A stretch of DNA of 64,000 bases from Ustilago trichophora (lineage: Eukaryota; Basidiomycota; Ustilaginomycetes; Ustilaginales; Ustilaginaceae): contig OOIN01000002.1 of assembly GCA_900323505.1 (NCBI GenBank), forward strand, positions 1,798,001-1,862,000. The letters run 5' to 3'. Of this stretch, positions 10,488 through 21,395 are shown in pieces; positions within the stretch are counted from its first letter, which is position 1; every line of letters begins with the position of its first letter. The notes beneath the pieces were generated by a model. It worked only from the letters and a program-made list of their open reading frames with translations, made no database searches and had not been told where the DNA came from. A program made the position numbers and the translations under genes.

Positions 10488-12129
10488 ATACATCGGAGCA
10501 CCTGCTCGGTTAAGCTCCCTTTATCTGGCAATTTAGCAAGCCACAGCGCTCACCCCGACACTCTCTGCCAAAAAAGTGTAAGGTCTGCGCCAACGATAAG
10601 CTCGCTCGTCACTTTGCCAGAACTGATACCATGAAACCTCGCAGTTAATTACACTGTATGACAGAAGCGCAGGCATGGCAATCAGACACAGTCACAAGAC
10701 CAAGATCACGACGAGATATGAAGGGTGGGACGGAGACAGCGGAACAGATGGAAAGAGCGCGCGTCCCCTGATTGCGGGGAGGGCCCGAACCTGAGAACTG
10801 ACTCACTGTCCGCTCGAATGGCGAGATGAGACTCAGCCCAGCCCCACCCAACCTTTTTCTTTTTCTTTTTCTTTTTTTTTTGTCCCTTTCTGTTCTGTGT
10901 GCGGTTGTGCGATTGCCCTGCATAATCACTCCACTTTTCTTTTTTGATAGCTGTTTTTATGCCAGACTGCGGTGATGTGGCTGCTGTTGTGATTGTGCAA
11001 CTTTTCAGCTTTTAGCCTCCGGTCTCTTTTTGGGCTTCAATAATGCCGAGGCTGGCATTGTGTGATGGACTCTTGTTATCGCTCACTTCGTTCCTGCAAA
11101 AGCAAAGACTGCCACGGTAAGTCTAAGTCTACGCACCGAGTCATCGGGCCGTGGCATTTCACCTTGAGCTCATTTGGTGTTGTAGCCGACGCTTCATCAG
11201 CTTTGATCGTCGCGGCGGAGTCATACCATCTTTCGGCTCTGCGTGAGTGTATGTGTCTTGTGCGTGTGTGTACACGCCTGTCCTCGGCTCTCAAAAGCGT
11301 CAGAGCCAGTACAAGCACGCCCGCAGCCGTACCTAATCACGACAGCACCCTTTGCGCGACCACATCTCGCGTCCCGCTCAAGGCCTTTGATTGAGTCATG
11401 ACAGCAGCAGTAGCATCAGCAGCAGCAGCAACAGCCAAAACTCAGCGTGTAGCAAGTGGACCCTGAAATAGATAGCTACAGTAGATCAGGCCCTTCAAAG
11501 TCATCCTCACTCTCCTCCCTCTCTTTATCTCTTCACTTTATGCCCATCATCTCCTCCTTCAATTCCATCACGTATCATTGACCATCGCAACCTTGTGCTC
11601 ACCATCTCGAACAGCGACACTTCCAACAGACACAGACACACCACACACACACAGACGTCCAGTCCTGAAATCCACCTGAACCTCCATCAGCGCCACCCAG
11701 CCTCAAACCATGCTTGCTTAAACCCTGCGCACTGCTTCACTTGCTGCGATAACCGCAGCTTTCTTGATCTCATCTGCACACTCTGCAGCTGTCACATTGC
11801 GACTGTACCCACCCAACCTTGTTCAATTCAGCTCAGTTGCTGAGTTCTCCTGAACACGATCCGCTTCCCCACCATGGATGTCGGTCACCTTCTCCACTTT
11901 CCCGGAGTCTAATCGCCGCCCAACGGCTTTGCGCCTAATCCCACTCCACTGCTCCTTCCCCCGACTATTCTCCGTTGCAGCTGCATTCTGCTACGGTCAC
12001 AGCATCGCTCAGCCTCTTTCACTCAATCCCCGGCACCCTCTCCGCAGCTCATTCTAGCTTTTCCATTGTCAAGCATCTTTTTGACCCATCGACTCAGCCT
12101 CGCGATTCTTAGCCTACCACCCACCAAAC

Positions 12130-13704
12130 ATGGTTTCGCTGCCTCGCTTCTTCCACGCCACCGCAGTGGACCAACCCATCTCGAGCTCTACGTCAACATC
12201 AATACCTGCTACATCTAGCTCCCTCTCTGCCAACATGACTCGACAAGGCAGCAAGTCTTCGCCAGTACTTGGGAGCCCGGGCAGCCTCAAGGCAGTCTTT
12301 GGAGCCTCGGACCCCAGAGACACCACCATGTCCGACGAGTACGTCGACGAGATTCTGCCCGAGTACGTTCAGTGCTCCATCATGGGCTCCAGCGCCCCTT
12401 TCGGACGTCGCTCACGCCTTGATGACTCGGCTGGCGAGGGGCTGCGAAGGAACGTCCTCGTTCGCAATGCTATGCTCTCCAGCCTAGAGCGCGAGCGACG
12501 TCAAATGGCGGAAGAAGCTTCCGCGTACGAGATGATCGTGTCCACTACAGATGTTCAGCTATCTAGCGCTGCTTCTGCAATCGACGAAGAGGCCCAGTTC
12601 TTTGAGGATCTCCTTGCCGAGCTCAGCGAGTCGGAGTGTTCCAGCTCGACAAGCGCAATCCTCGAATCCTCCACAGAATCTAGCGCCGTACCTGTCTCGA
12701 ACGACGCCGTGTCAGAGCAGGCCAATGCTGAGGAGGACTTTGTTCAGCTCGACTCGGATCTGCCAACAGAGCCTCTGCGCACGCAGCTTGTTTCGTTTGC
12801 CGATACAAGCCCTGCTGATCGAGCTACTGCTGCTGTGCGCCTCATCGTGCAAGACGAAGCTGCCATCAGCACTGTGCCAACTCTGCTCGACTCGTGTTCG
12901 AGCGCCTTCTCTGGCGCTCCTGGTTGCGATGACTCTGGCTTCGCAGAAGAGACCTCGCGTCCGCCATCTGCCGCCAGTTGCTGCACGGGCTACCCTAACG
13001 TCTGTCCGTACCCTGCCACGACGAACTACGTTGGAGGCTCTTCTGAGGAGCTTCCAGCCTTGATCGATGACGACAGCGATGTGGATGACGACGACGACGA
13101 GGTCGAAGAGCGGATTCTCGTCACAGGAGAGCCAGCTCAGACAGCCGAGGCCAACCCTGAAGTCGCTGCACTGCTGAGCCCAGACGGCGACACGGCGATT
13201 TCGCGACCTCTTTCGCCCATCACTTCGCCTGTTCACTCCATGTACGCCGACTTCTCTGGTTCTCGCGATCCGCTCTCACCCGAGCCCTCGCGTCCGACGT
13301 CGCCAATATCGAGCGCATCGTCAAAAGGCGATGGAGATGGGCCAAGCCCCTTGCTCCTCGCGACGGATCTAGGTGCACTTCCTTCTCTAGCTGAGTTGTC
13401 GCTGCAGCTTCCTGCGTCGAATGGAGCAGATCTGTACACCCCCCAACCCTCACGAGGTTTGGCTGGCGCATGGTTCGACCACAAGTCTGACGCTTCCACT
13501 GGTCCAACTACCAGTGCTGATCGCATGCGCTGGACCACATCTCCAGCCACATACTTCCGACCGTTGTCAGCAGTAGCATCTTCGTCTGCGGCTCCAGATT
13601 TCCATCACAACAGATTTGGCGCCAATCCCCATCGTGCCAGCTACCCATCGGTAGCAGCGATCGATCCAGCGGACCATTCCATAGTCGTTCATTGGTCGCG
13701 TTGA
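12130..13704 (+). CDS. Unrecognised acidic, serine-rich protein
   Basis: A 524-residue single-exon ORF starting MVSLPRFFHATAVDQ. I do not recognise a family. The most conserved-looking segment is near residues 60-130: DPRDTTMSDEYVDEILPEYVQCSIMG, then RRNVLVRNAMLSSLERERRQMAEEASAYEMIV. The latter is a predicted helix with a basic face. The rest is low-complexity Ser/Ala/Asp/Glu-rich, with an acidic run IDDDSDVDDDDDEVEERIL and Pro-Ser motifs (SPITSPVHS, SPEPSRPTSPISS) that could be phosphorylation sites. There is no signal peptide or membrane segment. Codon usage and open length support a real gene. The long upstream region (9.0-12.1 kb) hints at elaborate regulation. It could be a transcriptional or cell-cycle regulator, but that is a guess. 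Confidence 0.75.
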   Translation: MVSLPRFFHATAVDQPISSSTSTSIPATSSSLSANMTRQGSKSSPVLGSPGSLKAVFGASDPRDTTMSDEYVDEILPEYVQCSIMGSSAPFGRRSRLDDSAGEGLRRNVLVRNAMLSSLERERRQMAEEASAYEMIVSTTDVQLSSAASAIDEEAQFFEDLLAELSESECSSSTSAILESSTESSAVPVSNDAVSEQANAEEDFVQLDSDLPTEPLRTQLVSFADTSPADRATAAVRLIVQDEAAISTVPTLLDSCSSAFSGAPGCDDSGFAEETSRPPSAASCCTGYPNVCPYPATTNYVGGSSEELPALIDDDSDVDDDDDEVEERILVTGEPAQTAEANPEVAALLSPDGDTAISRPLSPITSPVHSMYADFSGSRDPLSPEPSRPTSPISSASSKGDGDGPSPLLLATDLGALPSLAELSLQLPASNGADLYTPQPSRGLAGAWFDHKSDASTGPTTSADRMRWTTSPATYFRPLSAVASSSAAPDFHHNRFGANPHRASYPSVAAIDPADHSIVVHWSR

Positions 13705-14022
13705 ACTTTTCTCCAGTGTCTTTTACCTCTCTCGTTTCCTTTTTGGTCATCCGAACTCGTACTCTGCATACATACTTGGCTCTCATCCTTGCATCCGATC
13801 ATCGCATTTTTCTCACTGCTGCCTCACTGTTCACTTTAATGTCGATATTGTAGCTTGCCCTGTCTTGTCTCGTTCATCCTGTACCATCTTTGCACGTCGC
13901 TCTCTGACAAATACCTTGGTTTCTTGTTCGAAATGTCACCATGCCTCAAACACACACCAAATCCGCTCTGTGTCGCTGTGTGAAAAGCAATGTGGTTGCA
14001 ATGGAAAGAGGGGCAAAACAAG
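13705..14022. terminator. Convergent 3' spacer
   Basis: A 318-bp T-rich spacer between the stop of the 12130 gene (plus) and the stop of sld2 (minus). It must hold both 3' UTRs and polyadenylation sites. No gene was seen. Confidence 0.5.
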
Positions 14023-16242
14023 TCAAGCAACGTCCTGAAGCTCAATCTCGGAATCGAGAAAGGTGAAATCCTCGTCGACTTCCTGTTGCCAATCATCGTC
14101 GTCGTCGCTGCTGTCTGCACCGGTGGCGGTATCGTTCTTGCCGAGCTTGTGAGACGGATGTTGGTGTTGGTCGTCGTGTTGGTCAGGGGACAAGTCAGAG
14201 TTGGAAGGTTGTAGAGGACCGAATCGAGGTTCTGGGTTGAAGAGTTTGGGTTTTGAAGCGGCGTTGCGTGCGGCTGTTGGATCAAAGATGTTATTCAAGA
14301 GTTGCAATTGGTGTTGTTTTTTCCTTTGGGAAGAAGGAGCATGGCGTACTGGGGACAGTTTGAGGCGAGCCAATGAAGGTTGGTCGTGATCATCTTGACT
14401 GTCTGAGGAAGAATGGATGGTGGTGAGGGTTGGATCATTTGCATACACGTTGTGTTTTGAGGGTATGGGAAATGGGTATTGTGAGAATTGGTCTTCGGTG
14501 TCGTCATCTTCGTCAGAGGAGATGGGGTCGGAGCTTTGAAAGGGGGAGGAGGTGAAAGAAGCACGAAGGGTGCCGTATCGTTGGTAGGGGTTGATGGAGA
14601 TGATTTTCTTCTTGCCTTGTCCATTCATGACAGAATTGCCATTCGGTGCAGTATACCTGGCCTCGAACTCGTCATCCGACAACTCGACCTCTTGCACTTT
14701 TACTCCTCCAAAACCTCTCACTACCTTGGACTCTGAGTTCCTATTGACTTTTCCAAGTGGACTACTGGCCAAACTAATCCCCCTCGGTTTTGAAACGTTG
14801 GCCTCTCGGCCGGTGCTGCTCGGAATCGTCATCTCGGTATGTGGCGATGAAAAAGTCAAACTATGACGGTATGCAGGAGAACTAGAGGCTTGGTAAATTG
14901 GTGTGGCTTCATCGTCATCGCTACTGTTGCTAGGAGCTGGCAGATGAGGGGCGGGTCGGGTCTTGAGTTTCTTAGCATCGGTCTCGAAGGATCCTTCGCG
15001 CGCTCGTCGGAGACGTCGTTGCTGCACTTCGGCGGCGAAGAGCCCACCAGCGGGTGAATTTGTGTCGTCATCCATCAGGGCGTCTGCGTCTTGCTCCACC
15101 TCTTCGGGGAGGATTGCGCGGATGTTGGCAGTGTTACTGTTGGACGAGGTGCCAAGGACATCTTTTGGCGCATGATTGCCAGAGGGAGAAGCGAAGAGAG
15201 GTCTAAAGCCCGGTTTTGCACTGGCGGTACGACGTAACTTTGCAACTGCTTTGATTGGTGACATTACCTCCTCCTCCTCCTCCTCCTCCTCCATTTCTTC
15301 ACCTCGGCTGGTCTTGGTGGAGCTCAGCGTACGAGCAAAGACAGAACTGTTACCAGCTACGCCGTCGCCTGCCTTTCTGCTACTTGCAAATCCAAAAGCA
15401 CCCAACCCTTTCTGCACTGGCCTAGGATCTGTCCTCGCGACCCCATCTTTACCTTCTCTCCGCCTCGGGGTCGGAGGAACATCTTCACCTCTCAACCTCT
15501 TCCTCGCTCTTGTTCTGGGCGTGTAGGCCACCAGTGCCGCGTTCAGCGCTGCGTCCGACGAGGAGGAAGACGTGCGCTGGTTCTTTGTTGGTGTACGTCG
15601 AACCCCAGCCGTTGCTGAAGTGGTCGATAGCGTTGTGCGCAATTTGGACGGGGAAGAGGTGATGTATTGCAGAGATGAGGGGGATTTGGTAGGTGTGAAA
15701 TTGTTGCGCTGGATAAAAGTTGAGATGCGGTGGGATGGGGAGGGTTTGTTCGGCGTCATTTCGACTTCGATCATCGAACCTGCCGGGCTGGGTGGCGCTG
15801 TCGGCTTTGAAGGGCTGGCAAAAGGGTTCCGGGTCTTGCCCGGCGTAACAATCGCAGCAGCTGCTGAAGAAGAAGAAGAAGAATGGTATGGCGAAGACTT
15901 CTTGGTCGGTGTACGGAACGGATTTCTACTCGACGGAGAGGCACTAGACTCCATACGATGCGACTTTTTCTTTGAAGGCGTTCTGAATACCTCTTCTTTT
16001 TCCTGGCTGTCATCCAGCTTATGCCGGGAGGTGCTAGCACCCGTTGACCTTACCGAAGACTCTGTGTACTTGGTTTTCGGCCTGGCCTTAGCTTTAGCAT
16101 CTCCTCCTACTGCCATCCAAGTATCGTAGGCCCCAGCAATGGTGGCATCGGCTAAAATGTCGCGCTTGGTAGGATCGCGTCCATGCTGAGCTTTGAAAGC
16201 TTTTTGCCAGCTTTTCAGCTCTCTGCGCAGGACTTGCTCCAT
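14023..16242 (-). CDS. sld2: Sld2/Drc1-like DNA replication initiation factor
   Basis: A 739-residue protein, single exon. The N-terminus MEQVLRRELKSWQKAFKAQH, continuing GRDPTKRDILAD, matches the short conserved helical motif of Sld2 and the RecQL4 N-terminus. In those families it precedes a disordered, CDK-phosphorylated region that binds Dpb11/TopBP1 when origins fire. The remainder is disordered and rich in Ser/Thr-Pro and basic sites: repeated NPFRTPTKK, NPFASPSKP, TPNKPSPSH and FTPTKSPSS, which are good CDK targets. A polyglutamate run (EEMEEEEEEEE) is encoded by a CTC/TCC repeat at about 15268-15292. The C-terminus has SSDDDDDWQQEVDEDFTFLD. Budding yeast Sld2 is shorter (about 450 residues). 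The call rests mostly on the N-terminus and overall architecture. Confidence 0.8.
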   Translation of the reverse strand: MEQVLRRELKSWQKAFKAQHGRDPTKRDILADATIAGAYDTWMAVGGDAKAKARPKTKYTESSVRSTGASTSRHKLDDSQEKEEVFRTPSKKKSHRMESSASPSSRNPFRTPTKKSSPYHSSSSSSAAAAIVTPGKTRNPFASPSKPTAPPSPAGSMIEVEMTPNKPSPSHRISTFIQRNNFTPTKSPSSLQYITSSPSKLRTTLSTTSATAGVRRTPTKNQRTSSSSSDAALNAALVAYTPRTRARKRLRGEDVPPTPRRREGKDGVARTDPRPVQKGLGAFGFASSRKAGDGVAGNSSVFARTLSSTKTSRGEEMEEEEEEEEVMSPIKAVAKLRRTASAKPGFRPLFASPSGNHAPKDVLGTSSNSNTANIRAILPEEVEQDADALMDDDTNSPAGGLFAAEVQQRRLRRAREGSFETDAKKLKTRPAPHLPAPSNSSDDDEATPIYQASSSPAYRHSLTFSSPHTEMTIPSSTGREANVSKPRGISLASSPLGKVNRNSESKVVRGFGGVKVQEVELSDDEFEARYTAPNGNSVMNGQGKKKIISINPYQRYGTLRASFTSSPFQSSDPISSDEDDDTEDQFSQYPFPIPSKHNVYANDPTLTTIHSSSDSQDDHDQPSLARLKLSPVRHAPSSQRKKQHQLQLLNNIFDPTAARNAASKPKLFNPEPRFGPLQPSNSDLSPDQHDDQHQHPSHKLGKNDTATGADSSDDDDDWQQEVDEDFTFLDSEIELQDVA

Positions 16243-17116
16243 CTTTGGCCGCTTCTAGCTATCCTACCACTGTGCGAGGGTGAGTGATTCGATGATGGGT
16301 AACAGTGCGGTGGATAAGGTGGCGACGATGTGGTCGTGCGTGAGTTGTGCAAAGATAATGTCGTTAAGAAAGTTGGAGGTTTGGAAGACGCGAGAAGGAG
16401 GTGCGTGTATGTTTGGAGAAAAAAAGGTGCGTGCAGGTGGAGTTGGGCCAATTTACGCGTCGCGTGTTTTGCTCCGTGCCGTGCTTTGGGTTCAGCATGC
16501 ATTGTTCGCCGTCTAACAGGCAAATTGGGCAGGCTTCTCGGACAGTTGCTGACATCAGAGGCTGCAACGAGGCATGTTTACTTACTGAAGCGAAACATAA
16601 AGAGTCTTGTAAGTCATGCTGCACATCAGGTCAGGAACACGCTGCGTTTAGAAGTTTGGAACGGGGCAGCACATTTTCAATCTCGCTTTTCCGACTCTCG
16701 GACCAAGATTCTGGCGCATGACGTTGTGCTTCTTAGACTTTTGGTCAAACGAGAAGAATCCAGATCGGATCAAAGACCCCGCTTGATGGAGCTACGAAGA
16801 GGAGTCTTCTGCCAAGCGCGGATATCTGTCGCAAAGCAAAAATATGGCGAAATGGCTCTCAGTCGGACTTTTCTGCCAAGTATCGGCAATGAACCGCAAA
16901 GCTGGCCTGAACGCCCACTTAGGCGAGACCCTGAACGGTACCTAGCATTTGCCCCGCTCTTTGCATGAGTGCAATGCTCATGGTCCGTGGCATTGCGACT
17001 TAGCTGAGCTCGGATTCTAGGATTCACCTTGCTTCACATATACTGTACTCTTCTGGCTTGCTTGTCAATCTCCATGACTGGTCCCCATCACACCCTTCGC
17101 TGAAGATCTTGCAACC
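16243..17116. other. Divergent intergenic region, sld2 / oxidoreductase
   Basis: About 870 bp separating two outward-facing genes, so it should hold both promoters. The short ORFs here overlap on both strands and lack protein character. I see no specific regulatory motif. Confidence 0.45.
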
Positions 17117-19168
17117 ATGGCGAGCTCCCACGAATGGCACGCGGGCGAGCTGTACGTTCAGACCCAGTTGGGTCACAAAGACGCAGTGGCTGGCGCACAT
17201 CCCATCTTCCGACCCCAGCTCACTTTGCAACACCAACAGTTTCACACCTCGCTCAACATCCTTCCCGTATGCACGCTGGACAGCAGCGGTCGACCATGGG
17301 CCTCGTTCCTCTCGGCCAAAGATGGATCGCATGGGTTTATCAAATCTCCCTCGTTCAGCTCGCTCATCGCGACACAGATGAATCTGCACGATGATCATCC
17401 GGTAGAAACCGCGCTGAAAGAAGGAGCTAAATTTGGCATGACAGCGATGGTGCGTGGCGATGATACAAGCTATCAAGGCCCAGCATTGAAGCTGATCGCA
17501 GGAGTGGGTGTAATGTTCGACAATAGGAGGAGGAACAAGTTCGCCGGCTTTATAAACGAGCGCAATGTCGGTTCTGCCGAAGAGAGAACGATTCAAGTCG
17601 AAGTCATGGAGAGCTTGGGCAACTGTCCTAAGTACATCAACACTCGCAATCTCGTTGCTAATCCTCAGCACAAGCCCGAGATGCTGCACAAATCGCTTAA
17701 TTTGCCCCCTGGCGAGCTTCTCCCCCACGACACTCGGGCGCACATCGCAAAGGCCGATGCCGTCTTCCTCGCTACCCGATACACCAGTCCTACTCAGACC
17801 ATCTTTAAGTCCCACCTCGGGGTCAACATTCGTGGTGGCAAAGCCGGATTTCTTCGCATCATCAGCGAGATGGTCCTGTCCGCGAGTGGGGAAAAACAGC
17901 AGCGTCAGGTGGCGTATCTCCCCGATTACTCTGGAAACCGGTTTATGAGCTCCCTCGGAAACATCTATTCAGATAAGGTTGCAGGGGTAACGATCCCGCT
18001 GATGCAAAAGAATCGGCCAATTGATGTGGTGTATCTCACTGGCGATGCTCAAGTTCTGCTGGGTGAGGAATCGAGGAAAATCTTCCCCGGCGTCCACACA
18101 TGTGTTCGCATCGAGATTACAGGGTTTATGCACGTCAAGGATGCAGTCCCGCTGATGCCGGCAGACTACGACCCAGCAGATGGAGTTGAAGACTTTGACG
18201 GTAAAGGTCAAGATGGGATCGGTTGGAGTCCATACAATCCTCCTGTTCAAAGGTTGTTTTCAGAGTTGTCTTCCACCCAATCGGGCCCGGCTGAAGCTGG
18301 ATCAGCTCCAGCGAACGAGGCGAGCATTGTCGCCTTTGAAGAGCACACTCCGGAACTAGCCACATTCACCTTCCGCCTGAGTCATCCGGTCAAGTACATC
18401 GCTGGACAGCACATAATCTTGGACTGTAGCACATTGCTCAGTGACCAAGTGAAGGAGTACAAGCACATGTCGGATAAAAGAGGCGGGGAGAAGGAGCTCA
18501 ATGATTCTGGTGTGCGTACTTGGACAATTAGCTCTGCGCCTAGGGATGATAGAGAGGGAGAGGTCAAGGTGACTATGCGGAGGGTGGACAAGGGCTTGAT
18601 CACGCCAACGCTGTTCGACGTCGCCAAGGAGGCATCGTCGGAGAAGCCGGGCGCGATTCTTCCGGTACTTGGCATCGGAGGTGACTTCACCCTACCACAT
18701 GATCCCAGTACAAGCAAACAGATGTTGTGGATTGCGTCGGGCGTAGGAATCACACCCTTTCTCTCGTTCTTGCGCTCACTCGCTAATACCTCAAAGGCGA
18801 CACAGGTAAACGTAACGCTGATCGTCGCCGTGCGCAGAACCGAAGCAGCAACATTGCTCGATCTCATCCACAACAGCATCACCGCTTCGGCCCCGGTCGG
18901 AAAGCTTAATTTGCACATATTCTCAGCAGGTCTACAGGATTCAGAAGCGTCCACACCACCACAGCCCGAGTCTAGCGCCTTTGAGGTGCAGATCACAAGA
19001 CACAGTACTAGGCTCACACCAGACCTGCTGCTCTCGTTGACTTATGGAAAGGAGAAAGCTGAGGCATGGGTGTGCGGCCCACCTGCCCTAGAAGCGGCAG
19101 TGTTAGAGACGCTTGAAAAGGCAGGGTGGGAAGCGGGGATGGTCCGTCGGGAGAGCTTCTCTTTCTAA
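17117..19168 (+). CDS. Pyridoxamine-oxidase-like flavin domain fused to ferredoxin-NADP reductase-like domain
   Basis: A 683-residue predicted flavoenzyme, single exon, ATG in good context (ACCATGG). The N-terminal half (about 25-330) resembles the split-barrel FMN-binding pyridoxamine 5'-phosphate oxidase-like family: RPWASFLSAKDGSHGFIKSP, then RNKFAGFINER and QVEVMESLGNCPKYINTR. The C-terminal half (about 385-683) is a reductase module: HPVKYIAGQHIILD, the flavin motif RTWTISSAP (about 467), the nucleotide-binding GVGITPF (about 541), and the CGPP motif (about 652). The last residues (RRESFSF) end without the plant-type 2Fe-2S cysteine cluster that some relatives carry. It is probably a cytosolic NAD(P)H-dependent oxidoreductase. 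The substrate is unknown. The two-domain fusion is widespread in fungi, so this is not a chimeric artefact. Confidence 0.85.
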   Translation: MASSHEWHAGELYVQTQLGHKDAVAGAHPIFRPQLTLQHQQFHTSLNILPVCTLDSSGRPWASFLSAKDGSHGFIKSPSFSSLIATQMNLHDDHPVETALKEGAKFGMTAMVRGDDTSYQGPALKLIAGVGVMFDNRRRNKFAGFINERNVGSAEERTIQVEVMESLGNCPKYINTRNLVANPQHKPEMLHKSLNLPPGELLPHDTRAHIAKADAVFLATRYTSPTQTIFKSHLGVNIRGGKAGFLRIISEMVLSASGEKQQRQVAYLPDYSGNRFMSSLGNIYSDKVAGVTIPLMQKNRPIDVVYLTGDAQVLLGEESRKIFPGVHTCVRIEITGFMHVKDAVPLMPADYDPADGVEDFDGKGQDGIGWSPYNPPVQRLFSELSSTQSGPAEAGSAPANEASIVAFEEHTPELATFTFRLSHPVKYIAGQHIILDCSTLLSDQVKEYKHMSDKRGGEKELNDSGVRTWTISSAPRDDREGEVKVTMRRVDKGLITPTLFDVAKEASSEKPGAILPVLGIGGDFTLPHDPSTSKQMLWIASGVGITPFLSFLRSLANTSKATQVNVTLIVAVRRTEAATLLDLIHNSITASAPVGKLNLHIFSAGLQDSEASTPPQPESSAFEVQITRHSTRLTPDLLLSLTYGKEKAEAWVCGPPALEAAVLETLEKAGWEAGMVRRESFSF

Positions 19169-21395
19169 TATCACTTTGTTGATCCTGTGCCGTGGTGAAA
19201 GGGCGTAGTAACATTGTCTATCTAAACAGGTCAAGGGTCTACTGATATGTACCTGAATGCTTGCGCTCCTTGTTCTTTGCATCTTCTCTCGTTCAGATAG
19301 GCTGCAAGAGCGAGCTCTACATTGCATGTGCCAAGGGTCTACAGTATCCTGTGTGTGCCTTGGACAAAGCATGCAGTGTAGTAGAGAACGAGATTGACAC
19401 CTGTACATGGCTGGAAGAGCACGACCAACACAAACAAGGGTCCACAACTTGTGAGATGTCTCGAACCCCACGCGTCTGTGCGTCACTTTTCTCAAGTCAC
19501 ACAATGAGCTTCTTCTGACAAGTCACAAATTTCATCAGCACGGAAACAAAGGCGAAAAGCTCTCTCTTTGTCTCTCTCTCTCTCTCTTTGACCCGCACGT
19601 TAATTTGGAATTGTGACCCTGCCGACAGCCCTCTTGACGCACGGTAGAGTGTGTGCCGCTGCGAACATGGTGGCCGAGAAGAACAAAAAGAAGCCGCCTC
19701 CAGGTTTGAGCATCGCACTCTTGGCGAGCGATCATCCGGCCGTCGGAAGAACTGCGGACGAGATGACGACACGACCAGCACAGACCTCTGTTGTGTTTCG
19801 CTTCAAGTGATGTTGAGCGGTCGGAGAAGAAAGAAGAAATGACAAAGTCGAGTTAAGGTCGCACGTTCTTGGGTCTTTGCTGACAGCTGTCAGATCTTGA
19901 GTGTGGAGGGGGCCGGGAGAGAGGGGTCAAGATCGGGTTCGATCGCACAATATGCTGTTTTTTTTCCGCATAAATCAGAAAGGCGGATCGAGAAGTCAAG
20001 CGCCTCGACGTGATCAGCCGGCATCAAAGCTTTGTGGCTTATCCCCGTTGCCATGGATAAAACCAAAGAGATGGCATGCAGCATGCGCATCGCATCAACT
20101 TGAATCGACTCGAAAGACCAAGACGGAGAAAGAATATACAGAGGAGACATAGACACGGGATCAATTTCGGTTAGGCGGCATCTGAGGTGGGGAGAGAGAC
20201 GCCGACTAACTAGTTTCGAGATGTAGAGGGGCGGAGTAACATGCTCCGTTGTTGGCGTTGGTTACCTCTGCTGTGAAGGACAACTGAAATTCATCGCCGG
20301 TTGCGGGCCAGATCGTCAGATTGGCGTGGCTTGGCTTGGGCAGGGCACACTGCAGAAATTCGAAAATCACACATCTCAAAAGAAAAAGAAAAGAAAAGGC
20401 CTCTGGAACCCCTATACCGCCTGCGTGTTGTAAGTTTCGAAAATGAAAATTCTGTGTAAAAATCAATCCACCACTAAGAGGTCGAGTACAAACAAATGCA
20501 GCCATTTTTGAATTCTGTTTTCCGAACACACACACACAAAAACACTCAGGATTTGTATTGAATTTACCCACAAACTCTGTATTGGGTTGTGCTGGCTAAA
20601 TTGGCTGACTGGGCAAAAGGGCAAACCCAAAGAAGCGAGGGCGCTGACGCTACGCGCTGCTTTTCAGAGCTGGTGCACTGCATTTTGGGTGTGCGGGCCT
20701 GTTTGGCTCGGCGTGACACTGCACACTGCGCTGCTGTGACTGGTTGAGCTGCCATTCGACTCATCCGATGCGTTTGGCTTGTTAGGCAACAGCCAGCCAA
20801 GCAGGCAATGCCGCCAACGCTCTGCCTTTCTCTGCGACACGCACTCTCTCTCGCACACCGCTGCGCCTTTTCGTGCAAAGAGACTCCGCTGTCCACTCAC
20901 ACACTCACACCTGATCGATTGCTCGCTCCCCTTTCTCTCTCTTTACACCTTCCACCACTCCTTTTTCACCTTCGCCATCATCGCCGTCCTTGTTCCCCAT
21001 CATCAACACGGTCTGCGGCTGAGTCGAAGAATACCCACAACCACCTACAAAGCACAACGCAGCTCCCTTCATCTCCGCTATCTCTGATCCTAACATCGGT
21101 CTCGACACACACACCCGTGCTCTTCTTTTCATCTCGACGCATATTACTTTCCGACTCTGCTTGCCGCACCGCACCGCACACCATAGCATCGCATACTGAT
21201 CATCACTGAGCACACGACGCCAGCCCTGTTCGTCATTGTCCTCACCAATCACTGCTCATCATCAGCATCTTTGCCAGTCGTCAGCACACGCACACTCTCG
21301 ACCAGTCGTTGACACCTGTCCATTTGCAGCCTACTGAGTTCTCTACAGCAAATCCATCTCCGCATCTCTCACCTTCCGCACTAAACGCAGCAATC
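19169..21395. other. Intergenic region and casein kinase I promoter/leader
   Basis: About 2.2 kb without a convincing gene. A CT-rich run lies at 19561-19590 and a CA run near 20528-20540. From about 20815 to the ATG at 21396 the sequence is highly C/T-rich with many CACAC motifs, typical of a long leader for the downstream kinase. ORFs here are short and low-complexity. Confidence 0.5.
19561..19590. repeat. TC-rich dinucleotide tract
   Basis: Imperfect (TC)n with two TTTG interruptions. Confidence 0.8.

Larger units (their letters stand above)
9017..12129. other. Long intergenic region with microsatellites upstream of the 12130 gene
   Basis: About 3.1 kb with no recognisable gene. It holds several simple repeats (listed separately), a (CTTTTT)-rich tract at 10853-10881, and CAG-like triplets at 11402-11436. 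A strongly pyrimidine-rich stretch of about 600 bases (11500-12120) leads into the ATG at 12130 and looks like a promoter plus long leader. Confidence 0.5.
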
